Assembly: GCA_951213105.1 (NCBI GenBank)
Contig: OX578136.1
Location: 158,590,678-158,654,677, forward strand
DNA from: Amaurobius ferox
Taxonomy: Eukaryota > Arthropoda > Arachnida > Araneae > Amaurobiidae
DNA: 64,000 nt
Reading direction: 5' to 3'
The position numbers and the translations under genes are program-made. The notes under the pieces were generated by a model, which searched no databases, was not told where the DNA came from, and saw only the letters and a list, made by a program, of their open reading frames with translations. Within the stretch, counting starts at the first letter, position 1. Each line of letters opens with the position of its first letter. Positions 14,922 to 25,029 of this stretch are shown one piece after another.

Positions 14922-15183
14922 CTGGGGGTACACAAATATGATGAGTGTTCCCACGAAGTAGGCTCTATACAGGCTGCGGGGAGGGTCTGGCCTTGTGATC
15001 ATATCCCCAGATACATAGGCGACTCGAGTCAAGTCTCCTCGGGACCACCTTCCGGCTCCCTCCCGGTGAATGGTTCTCCTGACTTTGCTCCCGAGGTCGA
15101 GGTCTCGCCTGTGTTTGTATAAAATCCCTTTGGTCCTCCACCCATAGCCGTCATAAACCCCCAGGTTGCCGCGGAGGTTCCGA
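14922..15183 (-). CDS. Candidate coding exon of an unrecognised gene
   Basis: On the minus strand one frame is open for about 115 codons without an ATG near its start. It is distinctly GC-richer than the surroundings and reads NLGVYDGYGWRTKGILYKHR, then later SRGDLTRVAYVSGDMITRPD. The borders look like splice sites: upstream ATTCAG before TCGG, and downstream CCCCCAG followed by GTAGGTAAAA. With these borders it is 262 nt: one base completing a codon, then 87 full codons. The polypyrimidine tract upstream is weak. I recognise no domain. It could be a host exon, a transposon-derived fragment or a pseudogene. Confidence 0.4.
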
Positions 15184-18100
15184 CTGAATCTTACATTATG
15201 ATGTGTGGAACATGGTTAGTTTGAACTTCAAAAATTTGAAACATATATATAAAAATCATATATACTGAAACATATATTTTAAATATATATACGTGAATAC
15301 TGCGATAGAAGTTATATAAAAGTGTGTAAAAAGGATTTTAGTAAAGCTCTATATCTCACATTTATCACATTTTAGTTATCTCTGCAGTACAGAAGTTTCA
15401 TACATCTTCCTAGACTTTTCTGAATCATTTTTCAACTTTGACGCAACTTTCAACCGCCATTGTGATATTCACCATCGATTGAAAGACGAAGCGCCTCCAT
15501 TTCGGAGTTGTTGAAATAAGGAAAAATGTGCGTCTTTGAAGAGATAAATATGGATAATAAAAATAAATTTATGTTTTCTATTTGAGAAAAATATACCGCA
15601 AATAGGAAAAGCATATAAAGACATGACAGAGTAACGTAAAATATATGCTCACAAATATTTCTGTATGCCGAAAAATTCCAACTGCCAGGAAGCAGAAATT
15701 TTTCTTGCTAATATAAAGAATTTAATTTAAAAATTTTATTTGGTTGGCGATTACAGTTCTTTAACTGGAAGAGACAGTTAAAACTCGATTGCCAATCACT
15801 TATTTTTCTTTATTTAACAGGAAGCAAGATAGTCCCCGTGCACTCTTAAAAAGTTGTCCGACACCTTAAGTTGCCTCATCATGTAGCTTCAAAATAATCT
15901 CTGATACTCCTGCATAAAAATAACTATCCGATAACCTTTAAGGCCTATCGTATACAGAGACTTATTTCTTTCTATCCAAATCATCCGACCTAAAATTGTA
16001 AAGTATATTTGTATCGACCGGAATAGTGTTACCCAATTTTGACGGGAACTCAGTGAGGACGACATTCACCTGGACAGTACCTTCCTTCCCCCTGCCACTA
16101 ATCTCTGGAAAGGACCTTTTAGGCTCACAGATTTAATGGACCCATAATCTATACGGACGTCGAATGAGTGGCTGTTTTCACACCATGTTAACGTCAGTCG
16201 AGGTAAGGTTCTTAATATAAAATTGGGCAGCCAACCTTCCAACGAATCAAAAAGTTATCATCTTGACGTCGTATGAGCATTTCGTCATTCGTGACGTCAC
16301 GGACTAGGAAGGACTTTGAGGGGTGTTGCCAAAAGACAGCAAGTTTTCTCTCTATTTCAGTTAAAAATTGTTTGTTAATTTTGAAGTGCAATATCTTGAC
16401 ATAAACAACTTGTACATAGATTTTAAATTGAATTGTGCACACAGGACTCAGTGAACTAAAATGAGATTTAGTGACATCTGTGGGGTAGGATGACAGTCGA
16501 AATTAACAAGTTCGATCGCTCTTGAAAGTCCGAGAAAAATGTGCACGTTTGCCATCCGTTTGAAATCATATGCATAAAACTGAAAAGAAAACAATTCAGT
16601 CATGCCTGAGACGAACATCCCTTGAGTCGAAGTCAATGTGCAGTACATGGTTCGATCCACATGAGTACTTTAGAAGCCAAATAGTAGACGTTTAGCACTT
16701 TGAACGCAACTTGTGCCGTTAGCAACGGTGACGTTGGCAACACTGAACAAACTCTACAGAACGTTTTTCCGACTATTCCAACGAACTGCTTACTAAGGGC
16801 AAAAGAGGTGGGTCACTGAGTATGTCTGTTCTAAAAATGTCGTGTATATTTCATTGGCGTTTTCACGGCGTTTCAACGCCTGGTGTAGATGATCACAGGT
16901 AGATATTAACAATGCGGATGTGACGTCTAGGCTAAATACTTTTCAAGTTATTAGCCTGGTCCATGACATTCCTTGACACACCGTACATTAATTAAATCAA
17001 GTTCCATTCTCAATTACTCAAAATGCAACTGAAGATTCCTTTCAGATTCTTATCTTCAATATTGAATCTATTACAATCAAATGTTTCTGAGAAAATAAGA
17101 ATCCAATTTAGCAAATTTTTAAAGGAGAGCATATCTCCGCATTCCTTGCTGCTACGTCGTTTTCAAAATGCCTCTGGAACACGCTCAGCTAGAAATGGAG
17201 AACAGAAACGGCACCAAGACGTTTAAAAGTTTCGTTCACTCGCTGGCTTAAATTATTTCCCGTCCCAATTCGTTTAACTTCGGATTGTAATTAAGTTTAC
17301 GAGTTATAAATTTAGGAACCGAGAAAAGGAATTCGATATGCAATAAAATTTCCGAAGCCTAGCAGGAGCACATTCCGCTCTATAATAAGATGGGTGTTTT
17401 ATGTCGATTTAGTATTTGACATCACATGATAGTTTCTCATATCATGCCAATGAAACCATATAACTCCCATTTAAAGGTATTTATCAAACATAACCAATTA
17501 TTTTAGCATGGCGAAGTGCATGAAAAAATTAAAAAAAAAAATCATGGATATATAATTCAAACAAACTCTACGCTATCTTCTTAATAAAAGAAGAGGATAT
17601 ATGTTGATCCGTCTGTTGATCGCGTAGTGGAAAATCTTAGCAACCCACAGCTGTGAAATTTTATACAATGATATTTCCGTTTAATTAGTTCTTTTAGTTA
17701 TTTTATGTTTAAAACGCAATTTTGCGCGTTTTTCGCATAAATCGGTTTCTTTGTGACCAAAAATATTGTAACAGAATTTCCATCTTATATAAAAACCAAC
17801 TTTTCAATGAGATAATTATAAACTGGATGCAGGCGACAAATCTTACATATTTATAAAAAAATATTATCGAAATATCCGCAATTTATATAATTTCATTTTT
17901 ATTTTGGCGCATCGATTATTTCAAGATTTCCATGTTTTACAAAACAATGTATACATTAAGTGTTTAAGACAATGTTTTACATTAACTTTGCGTACTAAAT
18001 TATATGATAGTGTGAACATATAGAGAGTTTTAAATAATAAATAAATCATTTCTTAATCATGATAATGTATTCCTGCGGAAAGTGTTTCGTTTTTATTATA

Positions 18101-18532
18101 GGTTATCCTTATAAAAAACATCCATATATGATTACAGGTTTACATTTGAACCTAACTAGGTTTTAATCGGTTGAGTTGTTTCTTGAAATTTCAATATAAC
18201 GCAAAATGCGCACGGACGTATTGCACATGGCATGAGGTACATTTTAATAAATTGTAGTGCTTATTCAGATTCACATAAGGCAACGCACTTTGGTACAAAA
18301 TTTAATTTAAACCGGCGAGGTAGATTTAGAGCAACACCTGTTCAGACGCACGGAATACAAAAAAATACTTCCGAAATTAGCTCTTTCAAAAGTGAATTTA
18401 AGTTTGTTAAAAAGTAAGTTTGAAACGAAAAGAAAATTTGGTTAGGAAAATGATGTACATATTGTTAAATAAAATAATGGACCATGTTAATAATTATTAG
18501 GTTTATCGTATATTTTGAAGCACATGTATAGG
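15184..18532. other. Long anonymous stretch
   Basis: No gene seen apart from one degenerate repeat unit at about 16025-16130. The minus-strand open frames at 16212-16442 and 16448-16660 show no motif. Composition turns very AT-rich after 17500. Confidence 0.35.
16025..16130. repeat. Single eroded unit of the 233-bp tRNA-like repeat
   Basis: The order ACCCAATTTTGACGGGAACT, CAGTGAGGA, then CCTTCCTTCCCCCTGCCAC, then CTCTGGAAAGGAC matches, with about one change in six, the non-tRNA half of the tandem units at 38.6 and 49 kb. It is an isolated old copy lacking the tRNA-like part. Confidence 0.6.
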
Positions 18533-18659
18533 AAACACCAAATACGCTATACAATGAAACACCAAATACGCTATACAATGAAACACCAAATACGCTATAC
18601 AATGAAACACAAAATACGCTATACAATGAAACACCAGATACGCTATACGATGAAACACC
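18533..18659. repeat. 24-bp minisatellite, 5.3 copies
   Basis: The unit AAACACCAAATACGCTATAC plus AATG repeats at 18533, 18557, 18581, 18605 and 18629, with a partial sixth copy. Units are nearly identical and have no spacers, so this is not a CRISPR array. Confidence 0.9.
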
Positions 18660-19082
18660 TTTACTTTACCTCATTTTAGGGGCTATGGGGGGGGGGGGGG
18701 GCTATCTAACTTCTTGCTAGAGATGGAGTGAAAAGTCAATTAGAAAGTTCTAGAGAATTTCAAAATTAGTACTGACAGTTTTTGCTACACAGCAAAAGCT
18801 GCAAAATAAATCTCTAAATAACGATTTTGGAAAAAAGAAAACCCTGAGTGAAGATCGAAAGAATCCTGTAAACTAGAGTACATAATCTAACTTTCTCGTC
18901 CCCCACCCCGAAAAAATAGACAAAATAGAATAAAATTGACTTTTTTATACACAAAATATACAATTTCAGCAATAAGGATTTCGTACACACGTCTAATACA
19001 GGTAAGACGTATCCGCGTCTTTTACCATTGTCTCAATGTTTACATACAGATTAATAAAACTGCCTCTTTTAAAATCATTATT
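18660..19082. other. Anonymous DNA with a poly-G run
   Basis: Contains a G run of about 14-15 bases near 18688-18702 and nothing else recognisable. Confidence 0.4.
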
Positions 19083-19084
19083 TA

Positions 19085-20509
19085 GAGAATTACACCCACG
19101 GACAATGAAAGTTGCGCACCAAGAAAGAAGCATAGAATGAACTTGACATTTTATTTATGGAAGGATACAGATGAACGATATACATGATCACAAAAACAGC
19201 CAGCAGAACACGTACAGAGGGAGCTGTGGTACACAGTCCGGCCATCCTCAATAGCACGTCGCACCGCCTCTTGCTTCGATACAAGCAGCAATACGGTCTG
19301 GCATGGTGTCGAACAGATGCCTGATATTGTCCTGCGGCAGACGAGTCCACACGTGTGAGACGTTACACTCCAAATCCCGAAGATTGCGGCAACGAGGCAG
19401 CTAGCGTTTCACCTGGTCCAACATATGCTCGATAGGGGACAGGTCTGGGGAGCGGACAGGCCATGAAAATGTCTGGACATGACTCAGGCTGGCCTGGACG
19501 ACCCGAGTCGTGTGCGGCTGGCATTATTCTGCTGGAATTGCGCACCTGGAATCTCAGCAACGAATGGGAGCACATGGAGCCGTAGAATCTTATCCGTATA
19601 CCGCTGGCCCGTCAATGTTCCAGACACCACTACTAGAGCGGATTAGCTGTCGTATGTTATGGTTCAGCAGCCCGATGCCTGCAGTGAGGTTGGTGTGGCG
19701 CTTGATAACGAGGTTGGGATTTTGGCGATGTACAGGGGGACCTCCACACCCGGACACGCTGATCATCGGTCCCCCAAAACGAAGCGGCACTCATCGCTAA
19801 ATACAGCACATCGCCAGTCTGTGGCGTTCCACGTTGCTCTGGCCCGGTACCACTGCAGCCTGACCCGCCAATGTTCCCGTGTTAACGGCAGCATACGTAA
19901 GGGACGCTTGGATTGTAGGTACGCTTCCTTCGGGCGTTTAGATATGGTTCGTGGGCACACAAGAGCCGCTACGTGCCCCTGTATCGCGGATCGGGTCGCC
20001 ATGGGTTCCATACATGCCTGCCACACGATCAGTCGATCCTCTCCACTTGTGGTATGTCTGGTTCGTCCAGAATCGGTCCTCCGTGTCTGGGTGGCGTCGC
20101 GTGATTAGTGCTCCCAACACCGTCGGACGGTATAGTCCGAACGATCCATGTAACGGGCTATCCAGCGCTCTGACCACCCTGCCGTTTTCAGTTCGATGAT
20201 CAGGCCTCTTTCGAAGTCCATCATTTGCGTATATCGACGTTTCTGGCATCTACCCACCATTATTTTCACTCCGTACTCGTGTTTGCGTCAGCCGAAGCTT
20301 CTCGCATGGATGAGTCATCGACTACACGCCGGTTTATAAGTCCGCTGGCTAATGCTTGCAGCACCACTCACGGATGTACTGTCATGCGCAATTACACCAG
20401 ACTGGGATCATTTGCATACCAGCCTACCCTCTAGCGATTTACATAATTTCGCGGTTGTACCATGTGTTCTTCTTAGTGCGCATATTTTATCGTCCGTGAG
20501 AGTATTTTG
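19085..20509 (-). mobile_element. Tc1-like DNA transposon, decayed
   Basis: A transposase relic is bounded by short imperfect inverted repeats. The left end contains CCACGGACAATGAAAGTTGC then GCACCAAGAA; the right end, reversed, contains TCACGGACGATAAAATATGC then GCACTAAGAA. Each end is flanked by TA (19083-19084 and 20510-20511), the Tc1/mariner target. The element is markedly GC-richer than its neighbours, as expected for a later arrival, yet already carries several frameshifts. Confidence 0.85.
19248..20260 (-). pseudogene. Tc1-like transposase pseudogene
   Basis: The minus-strand reading starts MVGRCQKRRYTQMMDFE at 20260, a helix-turn-helix start typical of the group. It continues through TRSAIQGHVAALVCPRTI to the first catalytic block, WRCAVFSDECRFVL near 19790. 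The next block is RHTNLTAGI near 19700. The second catalytic block reads QQNNASRTR near 19535, where an Asp is expected, so the site is lost. The third reads WPVRSPDLSPIEHMLDQV near 19440, with an in-frame stop soon after. The C-terminus, LFDTMPDRIAACIEARGG, ends at the stop at 19248. At least three frame changes separate these parts. Confidence 0.85.
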
Positions 20510-20751
20510 TAGCTGTTGCTGTGTTTAATTTATATTTTGTAGTGCTCTGCAATATAGTAATTGACCTTTTCCTATCTCTAACAGGTAACGAAATATATCT
20601 CGAACCCCCTTAAAGGGTGTCAGTCTCCCAAAAGTTGTTTCATAGTGAGCGCTACCCAGGTATCCTATGCGCCTGCATAAAAAAGGTAAAATAACACTAA
20701 TACTTATTACCTTTGTTCGTGTCTTTCCTTGACACATTGACATTTGAACTA

Positions 20752-23066
20752 TTTTTACTTCCCCTGCAATACATTGTAATGTATAGGGAAATTATTGGAA
20801 TCATGCCGAAAATCGCAACTCGAGTTTTCGACGGATCTACACATTTCGAGACCTCTAGAACAAGAAAAACTATTTTTAGCGTGACGTCTGTGTGTGTGTG
20901 TATGTGTGTGTGTGTGTGTTTGTCTGTCCGTCCGTCTGTGCAGATTTTGTATCCACTCTAACTAAAAAACTAATTGACCGAATTTCATAAAATTTGATAA
21001 GTAAATCACTTGTGGGTGAAACTAATGCTGATTAGTTTTGGATACGATTCGGGATAAAAGAACCCGCCTTTTTTGCGAAATGGTTAGTAAAAGCATGTAT
21101 CTACTCTAGCTGAAAAACTAATAGACTGAATTTCACAAAATTCGGTAGATAAGTCGCTTGTAGATCACCCTGGTGCTTATTAGATTTTGGTACGATACGG
21201 AAAAAAATAGCCTGCCTTTTTTTGCAAAATGGTCCACAAAAACCGTCAAAATCTAAAATAAAAAACTACATATGATCAAACATATCCATTAAATGCTCGT
21301 TTTATACGTAATTCTTAACGAAGAAAAGAATAAGACCAACCCCGTTGCACTAGAAATAGCCATTCTCGAGATATTTTAGTTTTTTCGTATTTTCTCTACC
21401 CCCAACTTTGAAAATAAGTCCAGTTACCAAATGAGAACGAAAATTGATTTAAAAGTGAATTAAATTTAATTAAAATAAAGAGAACGTGGATATAAGTCTG
21501 CAGGGAAAGTCATATACTGTCCACATTAGATTTTTTAACTTTCCCTGCAATACATGGTAATGTATAGGGAAAGTATTGGAATCATGTCGAAAATCGCAAC
21601 TCGAGTTTTCGACGAATCTACACGTTTCAAGACCTCTAGAATACGAAAAAACCATTTTTAGCGTGACGTCGGTGTGTGTGTCTGTGTGTCTGTCTGTGCA
21701 GATTTTGTATCCCCTCTAACTAAAAAACTAATAGACCGAATTTCATAAAATTTGATAGGTAAGTCACATGTAGACGGATCTGGTGCTGATTAGTTTTGGG
21801 TACGGATCGAGATAAAAGAACCCGCCTTTTTTTGCGAAATGACCCGCAAAAGCTTGTATCCACTCTAGCTGAAAAACTAATTGGCCGAATTCCACAAAAT
21901 TCGGTAGATATATCTCTTACGGGACACCCTGGTGCTGATTAGATTTTGGTACGATTAAAAAAAAATAACCTGCCTTTTTTTGCAAAATGGCCCTCAAAAA
22001 TCGCAAAAATCTAAACTAAAAAACTACGTATGCTCAAATATATCCATGAAATGCTTGTTTAATACGTACTTTTTAACGAAGAAAAGAATAAGACCAACCC
22101 CATTACATTAGGACTAGCCGTTCTCGAAATATTTTAGTATTTTAGTATTTTCTCTACCCCACCTTTGAAAATAAGTCCAGTTATCAAAGGAGAACGAAAA
22201 TTGAATTAAAAGTGAATTAAATTTAAATAAAGAGAACGTGAATATAAGTCTACAGGGAAAGTCATGTGCTGCCCACATGAGATTTTTTACTTTCCCTGCA
22301 GTACATGGTAATGTATAGAGAAAGTATTGGAATCATGCCGAAAATCGCAACTCGAGTTTTCGACGGATCTACACGTTTCGAGAACTCTAGAATACGAAAA
22401 AACTATTTTTAGCGTGACGTCTGTGTGTGTGTCTGTCTGTGTGTCTGTGCTGTATGTATCCAATCTAACTCAAAAACTAATGGACCGAATTTCATAAAAT
22501 TTGGTAGGTAAGTTGCTTGGATGTGACCCTGGTGCTGATTAGTTTTTAGTACGATTTGTAAAAACAGAATCCGCCTTTATTTTGCGAAATGGCCCGTAAA
22601 AAATTCATTTATCCCCTCTAGCTAAAATACTAATTGACCAAATTTCACAACATTTGATAGATAAGTTACTTGTGGGATACTCTGGTGCTGATTAGATTTT
22701 GGTACAATTTGGAAAGGAACAACCTGCCTTTTTTAACGAAATGGCCTGCCAAAATAGCCAAAATCTAAAGAAAAAGACTAAGTAGTGTATGCTCAAATGT
22801 ATCAATTGAATTCTTGTTTTATACGCAATTTTTGAAGAAGAAAATAATATAACACACTCCATTATACTTTAGGACTTACCGTTCTCAAGATATTTTAGAT
22901 TTCTTGCATTTCTGTTACGCCGATTTCGGGAAAATGTCCAATTAAAAATGCAAATTTAGTGTTATTTGGTTCAATTAAATTCAATCTTATGAATTATTAA
23001 AGAAATAAAGAAAATATGAATTTGAGTCTGCAGGGAAAGTCATGTGCTGCCCACATCAGATTTTTT
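20752..23066 (+). repeat. Family A tandem array, three copies (A3, A4, A5)
   Basis: Three head-to-tail units lie at 20752-21537, 21538-22288 and 22289-23066, each about 750-785 bp. Each starts with a hairpin (ACTTTCCCTGCA ... AGGGAAAGT arms). Then follow a CGAGTTTTCGACGGATCTAC segment, a (TG)n/CTGTCTGT simple repeat, two related TAGATTTTGGTACGATT-type blocks, and an end with TGCAGGGAAAGTCATGTGCT and a CAGATTTTTT tract. The outer ACTTTCCCTGCA and the inner TGCAGGGAAAGT are a perfect 12-bp inverted pair. Terminal hairpin, subterminal inverted repeat and GTCY-like microsatellite recall Helentron-associated (HINE/DINE-1-like) elements. No protein is encoded. Confidence 0.8.
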
Positions 23067-23190
23067 ATGTTTTTCCTAAACATGAATGAAGAAATATGTA
23101 ATGTCTTTTCAAAAAATGACTTCAACTGAGAATTACCAGAATTAAGCAATTATTGACTTTCTGGTCTTTATCAATTTATCTCTCTTTCAG

Positions 23191-23282
23191 CGATCCTTCG
23201 AGACATGACCGAATTTGGACGTTGCTTGGAGGACAAGAACTCAAGCTCACACCTGGCATTCGGAGACTTGGAGCAAAATGGG
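23191..23282 (+). CDS. Candidate short exon, unrecognised
   Basis: A good acceptor-like tract, TTATCTCTCTTTCAG, ends at 23190. It is followed by 92 nt of balanced composition, open in two forward frames, then GTGACT at 23283. One frame reads ILRDMTEFGRCLEDKNSSSH. The donor is weak, the segment short and two frames are open, so a chance match is quite possible. Confidence 0.22.
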
Positions 23283-23868
23283 GTGACTTTTTCTTTTTTA
23301 TCATACTTTGTTTTCGCTCTCACCTCTTCACGTTACAGATACTTGTACAAGATATAAGGTATTCTACATGCATATAGAACTTATTTGACAAAAAATAATT
23401 TTATACGGAGTTTCGCCATAAGTTCTTAGATGCATTCCTTTAACTTTCAATTGAAGTCATCTAGAACTGCAGAACCAGAGTCTGGTAATGGGAAAGCGCG
23501 ACTATGCGCTATCGTTTGAGAAAATATGTAGCGCCTGTAGCGGCGAATTGAAGAAGTTAGAATTCCTATCTAAAAAACAAAGCAAGATAGGCGAAAACTT
23601 TTAATAACAAGGTTATAAAGCGTTCATTATTTAGTTTGGTGAGATGTGATTGGTGTATTGTTGTTGTTGTTGAGATCCAAACCGTCCGACCTACCTTGTG
23701 GTGCACTGTAAAACATTCTGAAATTTTATCTCAATTTTTTTAGCTATTTTGTATAATTTCGGCAAACTGATAAGAAAAGCCACAATTACAGGCGTTCATG
23801 AAAATTACATATTCATTTCTGAAATATTTAGCTAATTATCGTCTGCCGAAGCGTTATATACTGGGTGT

Positions 23869-25029
23869 CCAGAAAGTTCCGGAACGGCGCAATATCTCGA
23901 GAAATACACTTCGGATCAAAAAATAAAAAAACACGTATTCAATATTTTTAGAAAAGCTATCCAATGATACCAAAATTGACCCCCTCCCCCCTCCTGGGGG
24001 GAGGGATGGGGCAACTTTGAAATCTTCAATTCAAACCCCTATTTTTTATTGCAGATTTGGATTCTCCAGAAAAAATTACATACATTAGACCTACGATTTT
24101 TGCTCCCACAAACGAGAAAAACGGAAGTAGGGCACAAACGTTTAAAAAATGGGAATGTCTCGGGAAATATACTTCGAATAGAAAAATAAAAATTTACATG
24201 TTCAATATTTTCAAAAAAACTATCCAAGGATGCTAAAATTGACCCCCCCCCCTCACCCCTCTAACTGTTCACTTCAGCAACAACTGTTGACTTCAGTTTA
24301 GAAAACGGTTCAAAACTACTTTTAGCACTACCCAGGAACAACGATGTGGACGTAGTAGTTTTCTGTTCCCTTCGGGGTGCTTAATTAACATGAGTCTCCT
24401 TGCCTCTAATGATCAGGGTGCTTTTTCCTGTAACTCCCCTTCCCTCTCATGATCGGGGTGCTTGAATTAAAATCGTAGGTCAATTGTATGTAATTTTTTC
24501 TGGAGAATCTAAATCTGCAATAAAAAATGGGGTTCCCATTAAAGATTTTAAAGTTGCCCCACCCCCTCCCCCCAGTTGCCTTACACCTTTCTGGTAGGTC
24601 GGACGGTCTGGGTCTCAACAACAACCCCTTCCCCACAGGAGGAGGAAGTGGGGTCAACTTTGGCATCATGCCGACGTGGTTGTCGAGTGGTCAAGGCGAG
24701 CGTTTCCACAGCAATCGCTCGACCGCCGCGTTGTGGGTTCGAGTCCCACGTAAGGCATGGATGTTTGTGTTGTGGGCGCAGTGTGTTCCGCCCCCCCCCC
24801 TGGTGCGCCTGGGGCAACGTCTTAGGACGGCTAAATGGTTCTCGTTCTGGCCGCTGACAAAGGCGAATGATGATGAGTCAAGTGCCTGTCCATTTGATTT
24901 AAAAAAAAAAAACTTTGGTATCATTGGATAGCTTTTCTAAAAATATTGAATACGTGTTTTTTATTTTTTTGATCCGAAGTGTATTTCTCGAGATATTGCG
25001 CCGTTCCGGAACTTTCTGGACACCCTGTA
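23869..25029. mobile_element. TA-flanked inverted-repeat (foldback) element
   Basis: The ends are near-perfect inverted copies. The left end, TACTGGGTGTCCAGAAAGTT, continues through an ATCTCGAGAAATACACTTCG segment to a CCAATGATACCAAAATTGAC segment. The right end repeats the same in reverse to CACCCTGTA at 25029. Inner second-order arms repeat a TTGCAGATTTGGATTCTCCA block (about 24050) inverted near 24500. Termini of GGGTGTCC type next to TA fit a Tc1/mariner-type non-autonomous element. A SINE is inserted in the right arm at 24670-24910. Confidence 0.75.
24670..24910 (+). mobile_element. tRNA-derived SINE
   Basis: The 5' part has pol III promoter-like boxes. An A box lies in TGTCGAGTGGTCAAGGCG (about 24680-24698), a B box in GGGTTCGAGTCCC (about 24736-24748), with a spacing expected for a class II (Ser/Leu-type) tRNA with long variable arm. 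A tRNA-unrelated body follows, ending in an A run of about 12. It is flanked by AACTTTGGCATCAT (24656-24669) and AACTTTGGTATCAT (24911-24924), a 14-bp target duplication differing at one base. It is inserted in the inverted-repeat element. Confidence 0.8.

Noticed and set aside
16212..16660. Two adjacent minus-strand open frames as a host gene
   Set aside because: No recognisable motif and no splice or start context; composition like the flanks.
18533..18659. CRISPR-like direct repeats
   Set aside because: A contiguous 24-bp minisatellite without spacers in eukaryotic DNA.
24670..24760. A genuine tRNA gene
   Set aside because: The acceptor ends do not pair properly; it has a SINE body, an A tail and a target duplication.
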